From contig CM060195.1 in NCBI GenBank assembly GCA_030549335.1, positions 13,359,501-13,423,500 of the forward strand: 64,000 nucleotides of DNA. The letters are read 5' to 3'. A program made the translations under genes and the position numbers. The notes under the pieces were generated by a model. It was not told where the DNA came from and ran no database searches. It saw nothing but the letters and a program-made list of their open reading frames with translations. Positions 38,401 through 51,293 of the stretch are shown here, one piece after another (the stretch's first letter is position 1; each line of letters starts with the position of its first letter). This DNA is from Pontederia crassipes (Eukaryota > Streptophyta > Magnoliopsida > Commelinales > Pontederiaceae).

Positions 38401-40385
38401 ATGAAAACACCATTGGCAGCATTGTCAAGTGCCATCTTGGAAGCATAATTGAGTCCATTATGGAAAGATTGAACTAAGATCCACTTTCTCAGACCATGGT
38501 GAGGACATGATCTTAGTAATGCTTTAAATCTTTGCCATGCTTCATAAAGTGTTTTCTGGTCTTTTTGGACGAATATTTCTAATTCTGATTGTCATGCTTC
38601 GAGGAAAGTATTCAAATAGAAAGGCCTTCACCAATTGCTCCCAAGTAGTTAGTTCTCTCGGTTCAAGAGATTGCAACCACTATTTAGCTTTGCCCCTTGA
38701 GGAGAAGGAAAAAACTCTTAATCTGAGTGCCTCTAGTGAAACTCCATTTAGCTTTGTTGTCTAACATATTTCCAAGAAAACTTTGAGGTGTTGGTTAAGA
38801 TCTTCTTCTGGGGTTCCTCCGAATTGATTTTATTGAATTGTCAAAATCAGAGAGGATTTCAGTTCAAAGTTATTAGCTTGAATGACTAGCTTCAAAATAG
38901 CTGACCTTAGTCCATCTGTAGTGGGAGTGTAGAGTTCTTCTAGGGAAGGGACATGAGGTTGTTGTTGATTTTGTTGTTCGGCCATCATTTCTTCTTCTGA
39001 ATCAGAATTTAGTTCAAATTCTACTCGTTGAGTGCAACTTGTTTCTTCGACTGAAGATGTTCTACTCTTATGTTCATGCACTCTCCTTTTGAATGTTCAA
39101 TCGATTTCAAGGTCTAGTTCAAGCAGTTTCTTTCAGCTACCCTGGGCATATAAGGTTCCTGTAAATAAGGAAATTAAACATGAAGAGAATTATAATGCTA
39201 AAGAAAGTAAACGGTAAGAGATATAAATAGGAAGAATAATCTAAGTTCTCAGCAACAGCACCAAAAACTTGATGCAGACTTTAGGAGACGTGATCTCTCA
39301 CAGCAACTAAATGTCATTCAATTTTAAATCAATTACTCCAGAGTCCACACTACTGCAAGTATATAGGTCCAGTAGAAACCACGAGTGTCGTAACCCCGTT
39401 AACTTAGATTAATTCAATCTTGTTATATCTTTGAAATTTGTCACAATTGCTAATAACAGGAAGGATGTCGTAAAGATTCAAATAAAATGTGAATTTCCTT
39501 ATAGTGAATTGGCTACTATTGTGATATGATCCCTAAATGAGGAGGATGATCTCTTGATTCTTACCCTTGAAAATAATCTAACTCTTCCCCCTCGTCCCTC
39601 GATCTCTCTCGGAATGGTTGGGGGTTTAGCCGATAGAAGGTAGCTAGGAGTAATAATCAAATTGATCTCTCAACTTGACTATTAAGAAAGATGATCTCTC
39701 AATTCTCTTCAATATTTAGATCGGAATCCTAATCTTAGTGAAAATAAACTCAATCCAAGACAACTGAGAACATTGCGGACTCTCGCCTCACAATGTGATT
39801 AAGTAGACCTCTTGGTCAATTTGGAAATAGAAATATTCATTAAAAGGAATACAATTGCAAATAGTTTTAAAAGGAACTTCATCCCTTCTCTCGAATGATA
39901 AAGAATATGAATAAAGGAAGATTTCTCAATCTATGGAAATTAGGTACGATCAACTATTGGCAATGTAGCTTAAAATGATTTAACAATTATCTAGTGGATA
40001 CGGCAAAAAAAGGGAATCACGCCATAGTAGCAACACAAATTACACCATAGGAAATAAAAATTCCTAGCCAAGCATCAAACATAGGCTAGGTAAAAGTTTC
40101 ATTTAGTATCTTTCTTCAAAAACTGCGATCTTCGTCTCCTTCCCGATCTCCTTCTTCGCTCCCCTCCTTCCTTGCCACCCTCCCCTCTTTTCTCCCCAAG
40201 CTCCCTTTTATCTCCTCTTTTTTCTCCCCTCAAATTCAAAATTTGAAAAGTCGTTATACTCCAAAAGACTAATCAAAAAGGTCAAATAATGATCAATATT
40301 TCCTAATTAAGCTGAATTTTCATGCAGAGGTGGTAAAATTAATATCTGAATTATTGGTAAAGATGAGTAAAATAAGAGGTGATCA
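35470..40385 (-). mobile_element. LTR element C, Athila/Tat-type Ty3/gypsy, incomplete
   Basis: Fossil on the minus strand. The single LTR found (39270 to about 40385) is followed, in element orientation, by AGTTTTTGGTGCTGTTGC, a form of the Athila/Tat primer-site region. Then come gag (about 37700-39080; CPHHGLRKW, VQSFHNGLN), protease (about 36950-37300; ILLGRPFL-type, IGAMIDVKQGRL) and RT (35714-36389). RNase H (to about 35490) follows. The RT has WRMCIDFKKLNKATRKDHYP and IEVFMDDFSVYG-type motifs. The element stops at about 35470 in RNase H, so integrase and the other LTR are absent. It sits in element A between gag and RT, where A also lacks sequence. Confidence 0.8.
39270..40385 (-). repeat. 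LTR of element C
   Basis: About 1.1 kb, bounded on the left by the primer-site region. The right boundary is set where RT sequence of element A resumes (GACCTCTTTGACCGACTC, about 40390), so it may be off by a few bases. Confidence 0.6.
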
Positions 40386-40389
40386 ATGA

Positions 40390-42400
40390 TTGGAGACCTC
40401 TTTGACCGACTCAAAAAAGCGCGGCTCCAAGTTGGACTTGAGGTCCGGCTACTGACAGCTGAGGATTGCGGAAGGCGATGAGGCCAAGACAACGTGTGTG
40501 ATGAGATATGGAGCACAAGAGTTCTTGGTGATGCCCTTCCGCCTCACAAACGCACCAGCAACCTTCTTTACAATGATGAACAAGTGCGTGGTAGTCTACT
40601 TGGACGATATCATGGTCAACTCGGAAACCCTCGCAGAACATGTGAAGCATCTCGAGGAGGTGTTCAGGTTGCTGCGAGAAAATGAGCTATTTGTCAAGTT
40701 GAAGAAATGCTCATTCGCACAATCGGAAATGATGTTCCTTGGGCACCATATCCAAGCAGGGAAGATTAACATAGACAAGGGCGAGGTTCATACTATTCTC
40801 GACTGGGAGCCTCCTACAAGCGTACCGGAGATGCGATCATTTTTGGCGCTAGTCAACTACTACAAGAGATTCATTGAAGGATACTCACGGCAGGCTGCTC
40901 CCCTCACCGACCTCCTAAAGAAAAACGTGAAGTGGGTCTGGTCGGAGAAGTTCCAACGGGCATTTGAAGACTTAAAGAACGTAGTGGCGGAGAAGTCGTG
41001 CTTGCGTCTACCCGACTACGGACAACCGTTTGAGGTGCAAACGAACGCATCCGAATTCGCAATGGGTGACGTCCTCATGGAGGAGATCCGGTGGCCTTCG
41101 AGAGCCAAAAGCTCAACGAGACTGAACAATGATGACATTGGTAGTGCACTGTCTATGCACATGGAGGCATTATCTCCTCGGGAGCGCGTTCATTGTGAAA
41201 ACGGACAACATGGTGACATCTTATTTTCAGAACCAAAAAAAGATGAGTCCGAAGCAAGCACGATGACAGGACTGTTGTGGCCGACGACCTCAGCCGCAAG
41301 GCACAGCTTGCGATGTTAAGTGCCATCCGCATGGACTTTCAGGACCAAATCCAGGAGAGATTAGGTCAGAATCCACGAGCGGCAGACATTAGCATTGGTC
41401 GAAGACTCCTACTCCTGGCTTCAGATGACGGAGGACGTCGAGGCGTATGTGTGCTGTCAGCAGGACAAGCTTGAGCAAAAGAAGCTGACAGGATTGTTGG
41501 AACCCTTTCCTGTACCGAAGCATCCATGGCAGATGGTGACCATGGATTTCATCTCGCCCTTGCCAAAATCTTGAGGAGTTGAGTTGATCATCGTGGTGAA
41601 TGACAAGTTTTTCAAGTATGGAACCTTCATCCCAGCCCCAAAACATTGCACAGTGGAAAAGGTTGCCTGCTTGTTTGTCAAGAATGTAGTGAAGTATTGA
41701 GGTATACCTAAGATTATCGTCAACGACCGTGATCCGAGGTTCACGGGACACTTTTGGAGGGAGCTCTTCAAGCTCCTGGGTATGGAGCTGCATTTCTCCA
41801 TAGCTTTTCATCCTCATATGGATGGCCAAACGGAGAGGGCCAACCACCTTGTGGAGATATACTTGAGGCAATTTGTTGCAGGCAATTAGGAGGATTGAGC
41901 CAAACTCTTGGACGTTGCACAGTTTCGTACAACATGCAGAGGAGCGAGGCGAATCAACAAAGCGCATTCAAGATAGTCTCAATGTGGCAGTCTATGACCC
42001 CAGCCAACCTAGCGGCTAGGTACGCGGGGAAGTGCCCGGTGGCGTACCATATGGCTAAAGGATGGCAAGACAACCTCGAAGCGTCGAGGGCGATTTTGGA
42101 CAAGTCGTGCGCAAGATGAAAACATTCACTGATAAAAAATGGAGACATGTCGAGTTCCAAGTGGGAGACAGGGTTCTTGTGAAGTTACGAACTCGCCAAT
42201 TCAAAGCACATAAGAACCTACACCAAGGGTTGTTGAGAAGGAACGAGGGTCCTTTCGTCATCACTAAGCAAGTAGGCAAGGTGGACTATAAGGTGAATCT
42301 TCACAAGGAACTGCGATAAATACATCTGGTGTTTCATGTAAGCATGTCGAAGAGATTTGACGAGGATGTAGAAGATTCTTTGCGGGCGATTGAGTCACGA
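40390..42400 (+). pseudogene. Polyprotein remnant of element A (RT, RNase H, integrase)
   Basis: Fossil coding region. The RT shows EFLVMPFRLTNAPATF and the catalytic box VVYLDDI, then YYKRFIEGYSRQAAPLTDLL and an RNase H start (LPDYGQPFEVQTNASEFA). The integrase part shows a Cys-pair remnant, the core pieces MVTMDFISPLP and NDRDPRFTGHFW, and HPHMDGQTERAN. The C-terminal region shows FQVGDRVLVKL and VFHVSMSKRF. The order is as expected for a chromovirus. The frame is broken. Confidence 0.85.
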
Positions 42401-42487
42401 TGATTGGTGAATGATACGAGCTCCCCGACGACATCCAAGGATGCACAAGAGTTGCTAGGGATGGCAACGACTTCGATGGGAGAGGAT

Positions 42488-43288
42488 TGTTACCCCTGAC
42501 CGAAGGGACGCGCCCAGCATGGGCGGCGGGCACGGTCTGACTTCAACTCAAACAGATTGCTGGACGACTGAACAACAAGCTGGCGAGGAGGCTAGTGGAT
42601 TGCTAGAAGACTTGGACTCCTAGCGTGAGTAGGATGGCCATGGATTGGAGGCTAGTTGTGCAGGGCGGTTGAAGTCCTAGTCCGAGTAGGAACATGGCAG
42701 GAATGTTCCTAATGCTCATGGGAGTTGGAGGTGGAGCTCCAGCTACCGGGACATCTTCCTAGACTGGGGAGCACTTGAAGATGGCATGGCCAAGATGAAG
42801 AACAAGGAGGATGATAGCCTGGTGGCCAAAGTCCAAGATGCACTCGAACTCGACGAGCACGGCGCGGGCATGGCCCGGGCACGGCCACTTCTAGTGGGAC
42901 TAGGAGTGCAGCCTGACCAAAACTTTTGAGGACTTCAAGGGGCAAGATTCTTCACCTATTATCAGTAGGGTTTTTCTAGAGATAGGCCTTGCAGACCGAG
43001 TAGGATTGGGTGCCTAGTTAGAGGAGGAGTTTATGTTCTTTGACGCTATAAAAGGACATGTAATCCATGGCTTGTAATCCATCTGTCTTTTGTTCAATAA
43101 TATTCTCTAGTTTTCTCTTAAACCTCTGAGACTCTCTCTTCTCTTCCAGGGTGTGTTTCATTGTGCACACAGGGACGTGTTCAAATGTGGCCAGGGTGTG
43201 TCTGAGAATTGGCTGATTGGCGACCACGTAGGGTTCAGCCAAGCCTAAGCACGTTAGGGTTTCTGGAGCAGAGCCTTGGGGCGTGACA
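42488..43288 (+). repeat. 3' LTR of element A
   Basis: About 801 bases. Shared landmarks with the 5' LTR include GACTTGGACTCCTAGCGTGA, AAGTCCTAGTCCGAGTAGGA and the GGGGCGTGACA end. Confidence 0.9.
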
Positions 43289-43312
43289 CACAACTCGAGC
43301 CGTGAGAAACTT

Positions 43313-44951
43313 ATATGTGTTATAATTGTAACAATAAAATTTACTACCAAGTGCACTAGTCGCTCAAGTAATATAGTAAAAAGGAGTAAGAGTGTCGAAC
43401 CCACGAGGAATATTATTAATTCAATATCTGAATCTTTAAATTAATAAGAGAGGAAAAACATGGATTTTGAAAATGAGTTTTATAAAATAAAATAAAGATA
43501 AGATAGTGGTGTTGAAGTTAGGCCTTAGGATGAAAATAGATCAGGATAAATATTTGAACCATAAAAGATAAATTTAATCTTTAAAGATGGATTAGAGTCT
43601 CCCTAAAGTAATCTAACATGATTAACTTGTGATCTCCACGACTGGCATCCCTCAATCTAATCATATAGAACTATCTTAATTTAATAAGAATTGAAGTCTC
43701 CACGACTGGTACCCCCAAAATCATATTAAAATTAAGATGCATTAAATTGAATTCTCTAGACTATTAATCACTCCACAAACTGGTATAGATTAATAGACCA
43801 CACAAACTTGATTCTCTACACACTAGTTATCAAATTTATGTCAATTATTAATTCCAAATAAAATCAACTATAATTAGTATAATGAATTCTGAAATTAAAC
43901 ACTCCACAAACTGGTATAGCCTAATTCAGAAATTTAATTAACTAATATAAAAGCATTAAGCACAATTAATAATTGATCAGAAAAGATTAAAGCAAATAAA
44001 ATAGGGTCCAAACATTTCCCTTCAATTAATAATCTCCTAAAATAATAATCCTAAAAACATGGAGTTCATCCTAGAAATTTCGGAGAGATAAGAAAATACA
44101 AATCATAAAAATTGAAAGAATTACACCCAAAATAGAGATCTCGAATCTGGCAAACAGTCGGGCAGCCTCTCGGACTTGATCAAGGTCGCGATCAACCTTC
44201 AGCCGTCGCACCTCTCTCCTCTTGGTCGTAGCCTGCAGAGCTCACGACTCGCCATGGAAGAAACCTGAACTTCAGAGCACCAATTGAAACGATGGATTCT
44301 TCACGTATTTATAGGGTGCGGATGGCCTTCAATTTGATCTCGGCCGTAACATCGTACGGTTGACTTTAAAATTATGAGATAAACTCGGCCAAAGATAAAT
44401 CCTTTTATCATTACGCCCAAAGATAAATCTTTCTTATCTTTACTCCCTTTGAATCTCGACCGTAAGGAAAGAACTAAATCTTTACTCCCAAAGAGATAAA
44501 ATTCCTTTTACTCCCTCCAAATCTCGGTCGTAAGGAAGGAATTTAATCTTGTTACGCCCAAAAGATAAAATCATTCAATTGTTACTCCTTTTGAATCTCG
44601 GTCAAAAATCTTCATCTTCATGCCATTACGCCCAAAAGATAAAATTCTTTTATTTTTACCCCTTCAAATCTTAGCCGTAACAACGAAGATTCCATATCAT
44701 TACCCCCTAGAAATCTCGGTCGTAAGGAACTATTTTCTTTGAATTTCGGCCGTGTTTTGAATTTTCCTGCAAAATAATTATTCAAGTTTAATTAATCCAT
44801 CCATAATTAAAATATTCAGAGAATTAATAATTAAAATTAATAAATCTGGAATTACGATTAAAAGTGACTAAAAATGATGCATGCCATGATTAAATTACAG
44901 AAAAATTAATTAAAATAATAATCTAAAATATGTTATATTTTGCATGCATCA
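43313..44951 (-). repeat. 3' LTR of element B
   Basis: 1639 bases. It includes CTCGGCCGTAA and TTACGCCCAAA words at 44330-44760. Confidence 0.9.
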
Positions 44952-47900
44952 AACTCTCCCAAGTGTAAAGTCTTGCTTGTCCTCAAGCAAAAATTCAAAG
45001 CAAAGCTCAAGAAAGTTCCATCATAGCCGCCACATTGTCAACTGACTAATTTTCTCACAAAATTCTTCTGCACACCTACTACTCAGCATCTTATCATTTT
45101 TCGTGCACTTAGCTTCATAGAGGTTCTGAATGCTACACAAATTTAAACAACCTCAAATTCAGCCTTGCAGAAAAATAAGTTGTCTGTCAAATAATAACAT
45201 TAATATTGAACACATAAGTACTAATTGAGCTTAAAACTTTTTCTTTTTCTTTTCATTTTTCAACTTTATTTTTAATCATTTTAAAAGTTCTAATCTTTAA
45301 GTAGGATTGCACAAGGAAGTCCATGTAGCGGGCTTTGGACTGATGACTCCCAGACCAGATGGCCTTAGGGCAACAGGTGATAAAGCACCCCTCGAGTTTA
45401 CTTGCCCGAACAACCAAGGTTCTGAATGAAGAGTTCGAACTTAGCCATGATTCAGTACTCGTGTGCTTCTCCATATTCCACAAGATGGTCCATGTAACAG
45501 GCTTTCGATCGACGGATCCCAGAGCAGTTGCCCTTAGGTCGCCAGGCATGAACCCCTACGGATCTAATTATCCGAACACATCTTGGTTCCGGATAACACT
45601 TTTGTACCTACACATAACTTTATTCAATTTTTTTGTTGGGGTTTAACTAACCCTTCTTTTTTTTATAAGCTCAAAAAGTACTTGATATGGTCAATAAGAA
45701 GGCTACTACTAATCAAGACTTAAAAGAAATTAATAAAAAGGCATGAATATGATTTTGTCGTCTAGTCATTCATAATTCTACTTAGCATGGGCACACAGTC
45801 CATAAGTCTGATACTAAAATAGCAAGTGATAAGAAAGAAAAAAGTATTCAAATTTCATCAGTTAACGACATGTCTTTGAACTTTTACTAAAAGATAATTA
45901 AAAGAATAAGACAAGAGTTTGTAAGATGGTAGCAAAAATAAATGCATGCAATGGTATTTTCTAGAAAATTTTCAAATTTTTCAATTTTTTTTCTGGATTT
46001 TTTTTTACAAATAGATGCAAACATAAGCAAATAAAAAGAAAGAAACATGCAATGCATGAAATGCAAACTCCCCCAAGTTGAACCAGACATTGTCCTCAGT
46101 GTTAAGCCAGCAAGGGAAAGAGTAAAGATAATATGGAAAAGCTAAAGAAATGAAAATAAAGAAAAGGGAAAAGATACAACCGGATTTATTGTCGATGGAG
46201 AGATGCTCGGCCTTATATATATCGATGAAGGTGTCGGCTGCAAATGGTGTCGGTGAGAGGAGCTCTCGGCCGATAATTGAGAGTTTCGGCCGTAAAAGCT
46301 TGGCCGCAAAATTTTGTTGATGAAGATCTCAGCCGTGCAATCTCGGCCGTAAGAGCTGGTTGATGAAGAACCTCGGCCGTAGTTGATGAAGCTCGGCCGT
46401 AAGTAGAGAGCGTGGTGTGAGGATCGGCCGTAAGGAATGGGTGGTGGCGCTGGTGTTCGGCGGTCGTCCGGGCATAAGGAGTCAACTCCGGTGGAAGCTT
46501 GGCCGTAACGTACAGGGCGTAATGGTGAGAGGGGCGGCGTAACTTCGGAACTTCGGCCGTAAGAGCCACTTCGGCCGTAAGGAGGAAAGGACGTGAGGGA
46601 GCGGCGGTGATGGCGTCAGTTCTTGTCCGGGCGTAAGAGATCAGCGGAGACGGCGTGAGACTTCGGCCGTAAAGGCTTTTGGGCGAGAAGCGTTGAAACT
46701 TCGACTGTAAGGAAGAAAAGTTCGGCCGTAGTTGATGAAGCTTTGGAACTTCGGCCGTAAGGCAGTGGTGCTTGATCTGCAAGGATGTGGAAGGGGTAAA
46801 AATTTATGGATGAAACTTCGGGCGTAAACTTACCTTTCCCACGTGATGCGCGCAGTGAAGGGTCACATTAAATTCAAGGAGCGCAGAGATCGGCCGATTC
46901 CAAGGTGATTTTTCGTCTCGCCTTGTCATGTCCGAGATGAAGCCGACGTGTTAATTCATGCATCTCTCGGTCTACGTATCCGAAGAAATGATTAGTCGAG
47001 TTCCTCTCCGTGCACAAAAAGAAATATCGATTAGATGACTCCTTAAACTATTAATTAAAATGCCAAACAACTAACTAATTAAATAAAAAAAATTTAACTT
47101 AATAAAAAAATAGAGAGAATTGGTTGTGATTAAATATTCAATTCGTCACTGCAACAACCAAGTGTCAGAAAAAAAAATTAAATAAAATAAAAAAATTAAT
47201 ATATGATCAGAATGTGTGACATATAAATTTATCCAAAGGATTAACTTAGTTGTGATTAGATTTTCACTCAAGTCCTGCAACAACTAATTTTCAGTAAGAT
47301 AAAAGAAAAAAAAATAATCATACATCTAATCTTCATCTAATTAATTAAAGAACTTTAGCATTAATCAGATAACTAACTAAATTAACTTTAAAAAACTAAC
47401 TAACAGAAAAAATAGTAGAATAATAAAATTGGTTGTGATTAAATATTCAATTCATTACTGCAACAACCAAGTGTCAAGAAAGAAAAAAAAATTATTTACA
47501 TATATAACAATTTAATACAGAGCGGAGGTCACGAACCAATGAAAAATATCAATTAAAAATATGATCAAATTAAGATATGTCGAGTAACAAGAAAAGACAA
47601 TTATGCGTGATCAAAACAAAATCCATTCTCAATCCGAAAATCGGTTAGCCCTATACAGCAAATAAATTAACGAAATCACGGGCCGAGTCAAGTAATAATA
47701 AGTTGGATTCCAAAATCATCAATTGTTGCAGATGGATTTAAGACTTAATCGGGATGGCCTAATCAGTAATCAGTCAGCATCAATTATACGTTTGGGTCCA
47801 ATATCAGGAGACTAAAATAAATCCAGAAATCATGGCGCCATATCAGCCTGAAAAATAAAAATAAAAATCCTGAGTTATCAATTAACAGAATAATCAGCAA

Positions 47901-49638
47901 TTAATAGGATTTGAATTGGCCCATAGCTTGAGAGACGAAAATTGAGGCACAAAATCTGAAAAGATAAATTCTGTGCAATTAATAGAGTCTGAATTTGATG
48001 CAATCAGATGCCGCAAGGCGTAACCGGAAAAATCATGGTAAGGAAGGCGTAATTAGAGGGGCGTCAAAAATTATGAAATTATATCGGGCGGCGCAATCAG
48101 GGGCGTAATATCAATGATAAACAAATCCGACTTATAAGAATTAATGAGCGCCAAAGAAGGAAAATCTGGCAATATGGGTGTAATACCATGGAGAGAGAAA
48201 ATTGAAGTGGGCAACATCCAGATGCAAGGCGTAATCAGGGGTGTAATAGGAAAGAGGTAAATGAATTGGGCCTAAACAGATGGAAGCGCCAATCAGGGGC
48301 GTAATATGATAGACAAAATTGAGCGGTGCAAGGCGTAATATGATAGAAATAAATGAATTGGGTGGCAAATGCAAGGCGTAATAGGAAATGAATTGGGTGA
48401 CAAATGCTAGGCGTAATAGGGGTGCGTAATAAAGGCGTAATATGACAGAAAGAGAAAAGGAATACCGGAGATAAAATTTGGGCGTGATCATGATAAGAAT
48501 AGATCAAATTGGTGCCATAGATAGAGAGATATGGTTAGACAAAAAATCAAAATCAGGCGGGGTGATATTAAAACAAATCTCGAAATTATAGGATCACAAA
48601 GAGAGAACAAAAATCAAATCAATTTAGATTTAAGCCATATCAATCAGAGAAGAAAAATGATTTACGCCATATCAATTAGAGAAGAAATTGTGGATATCAG
48701 AAAAACATAATCCCGCAAAAATCAGAATTTACGGGCGTAATACTTGAAAAGATAAATTACATTGAGTTGTGAGCAAATCAGAATCTATCCACGTCTTGAA
48801 ACAAATTTGAATTGAAAGTCATGCATTTAATCAAGGCGTAAAACAAATGTTCAGGAAAGTAAAATTATCATCGCCAAATTCAATGTCGTCACGGCCGAAA
48901 TAAAATCAAATCAAGGGAAGCAGATCAGGAGATGAATTTTTAAGGAAATCACGGTCCAAAATAAGATTAAATTGGTAGTACATCTTGACTGCCACAACCA
49001 TCAAATAATGGCAGGACGAACTAACGTGAATTTAGACTCAACTTGATTTGTTGGGCACCAAACAGAAAACATCAAAGCAATATTTATTACGGCCGAGACG
49101 AGACTTGGACGAAAGAAAAAAAATCAATAAGTGAAATCCTATTACGGCCGAGGCGCCAAACATAGACAAATTCATATTACGCCATGAAGGAAAAATACGC
49201 AAGCTAATAAATCGGTATGCACACAATTAAATTGGGAAACACAGATTCGCATGCGCAAAAGAAGATGATTGTCTTGGAAAAACGCGCAAAACATATGGTG
49301 ATCTTTTCAATAAATTCAACAAAAATTGCTCACAGTCATAAATTCATAAATTGACATAAGAAATAAAAATTCCAAATAAAAAATCCACTCGGCAGCAAAA
49401 ATTTAAAGTAGAATAGAGTATTGGCCGAAAGTCAACAAACGAATTTTAATCCAAACTCAATTATAATCCCGTGAGTTTTATCTGCAAAAAGAAAGATGTT
49501 AATTTATTCACAAAAAATAACTAAAACAAATAATACATATTTACAGAAAATTATTTACAATTTATTTGCATCTCCTAATAATTTATAAAAATCAGAAATT
49601 AATTAATAAAATATTCCCCGGCAACGGCGCCAAAAACT
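44952..49638 (-). other. Non-coding interior of element B with GGCCGTAA motifs
   Basis: 46240-46780 carries about eleven TCGGCCGTAA or near copies, all in the same orientation. 48000-48490 carries many GGCGTAATA words. A 189-codon minus frame across 46213-46782 is simply this motif array read as Leu-Thr-Ala-Glu repeats (LTAEV) and is not a believable protein. Confidence 0.75.
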
Positions 49639-51293
49639 TGATGCGTTATAATTGTAACAATAAAATTTGCTAGCAAGTGCACTAGTCGCTCAAGTAATAT
49701 AGTAAAAAGGAGTAAGAGTGTCGAACCCACGAGGAATATTATTAATTCAATATATTAATCTTTAAATTAATAAGAGAGGAAAAACATGGATTTTGAAAAT
49801 GAGTTTTATAAAATAAATGAAAAATAAAATAAAATAAAGATAAGATAATGGTGTTGAAGTTAGGCCTTAGAATAAAAATAGATCAGGATATATATTTGAA
49901 CCATAAAAGATAAATTTAATCTTTAAAGATGGATTAGAGTCTCCCTAAAGTAATCTAACATGATTAACTTGTGGTCTCCATGACTGGCATCCCTCAATCT
50001 AATCATATAGAACTATCTTAATTTAATAAGAATTGAAGTCTCCACGACTGGTACCCCCAAAATCATATTAAAATTAAGATGTATTAAATTGAATTCTCTA
50101 GACTATTAATCACTCCACAAACTGGTATAGATTAATAGACCACACAAACTTGATTCTCCACACACTATTTATCAAATTTATGTCAATTATTAATTCCAAA
50201 TAAAATAAATTATAATTAGTATAATGAATTCTGAAATTAAACACTCCATAAACTGCTATAGCCTAATTCAGAAATTTAATTAACTAATATAAAAGCATTA
50301 AGCACAATTAATAATTGATCAGAAAAGATTAAAGCAAATAAAATAGGGTCCAAACATTTCCCTTCAATTAATAATCTCCTAAAATAATAATCCTAAAAAC
50401 ATGGAGTTCATCCTAGAAATTTCGGAGAGATAAGAAAATACAAATCATAAAAATTGAAAGAATTACACCCAAAATAGAGATCTCGAATCTGGCAAACAGT
50501 CGGGCAGCCTCTCGGACTTGATCAAGGTCGCGATCAATCTCCAGCCGTCACACCTCTCTCCTCTTGGTCGTAGCCTGCAGAGCTCACGACTCGCCGTGGA
50601 AGAAACCTGAACTTCAGAGCACCAATTGAAACGATGGATTCTTCATGTATTTATAGGGTGCGGACGGCCTTCAATTTGATCCCGGCCGTAACATCGTATG
50701 GTTGACTTTAAAATTATGAGATAAACTCGGTCAAAGATAAATCCTTTTATCATTACGCCCAAAGATAAATCTTTCTTATCTTTTCTCCCTTTGAATCTCG
50801 GCCGTAAGGAAAGAACTAAATCTTTACTCCCAAAGAGATAAAATTCCTTTTACTCCCTCCAAATCTCGGCCATAAGGAAGGAATTTAATCTTGTTACGCC
50901 CAAAAGATAAAATCATTCAATTGTTACTCCTTTTGAATCTCGGCCAAAAATCTTCATCTTCATGCCATTACGCCCAAAAGATAAAATTCTTTTATTTTTA
51001 CCCCTTCAAATCTTACCCGTAACAACGAAGATTCTATATCATTACCCCCTAAAAATCTCGGCCGTAAGGAACTATTTTCTTTGAATTTCGGCCGTGTTTT
51101 GAATTTTCCTGCAAAATAATTATTCAAGTTTAATTAATCCATCCACAATTAAAATATTCAGAGAATTAATAATTAAAATTAATAAATCCGGAATTACGAT
51201 TAAAAGTGACTAAAAATTATGCATGCCATGATTAAATTACAGAAAAATTAATTAAAATAATAATCTAAAATATGTTATATTTTCCATGCATCA
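49639..51293 (-). repeat. 5' LTR of element B
   Basis: 1655 bases, nearly identical to 43313-44951. The main difference seen is a short AAATAAAAT length change near 49820. Confidence 0.9.

Larger units (their letters stand above)
20411..43288 (+). mobile_element. LTR element A, Ty3/gypsy chromovirus, with nested inserts
   Basis: Fossil. The LTRs begin TGTCACCCCTG (5') and TGTTACCCCTG (3') and end GGGCGTGACA. Next to the 5' LTR is TGGTATTAGAGC (21269-21280), a near match to the tRNA-Met primer site. Parts in order are a gag start (21290-21515), a gag segment (35110-35450), RT/RNase H (about 40390-41330) and integrase with C-terminus (about 41430-42400). LTR D is inserted in gag, and element C sits between gag and RT. 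By eye the LTRs are about 90% alike, so it is old. It is broken in several places and part of its interior is absent. The target duplication is unclear (left CACG, right CACAA). Confidence 0.85.
43313..51293 (-). mobile_element. LTR element B, young non-coding (LARD-type) element
   Basis: The LTRs 43313-44951 and 49639-51293 are about 97% alike by eye. The 5-bp duplication AACTT is perfect (43308-43312 and 51294-51298). Orientation is minus: AGTTTTTGGCGCCGTTGCCG (primer-site region) lies inside the right LTR, and the polypurine tract ACTTGGGAGAGTT lies inside the left one. LTR ends are TGATGC...GCATCA. The 4.7-kb interior has no gag, protease, RT or integrase signature, so it needed proteins from another element. 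It sits in the CACTA element. High LTR identity makes it the youngest insertion I could compare. Confidence 0.85.

Noticed and set aside
46213-46782. 189-codon minus open frame in element B
   Set aside because: The translation is the GGCCGTAA motif array read as repeated LTAEV-like words. It is a by-product of the motif, not a protein.
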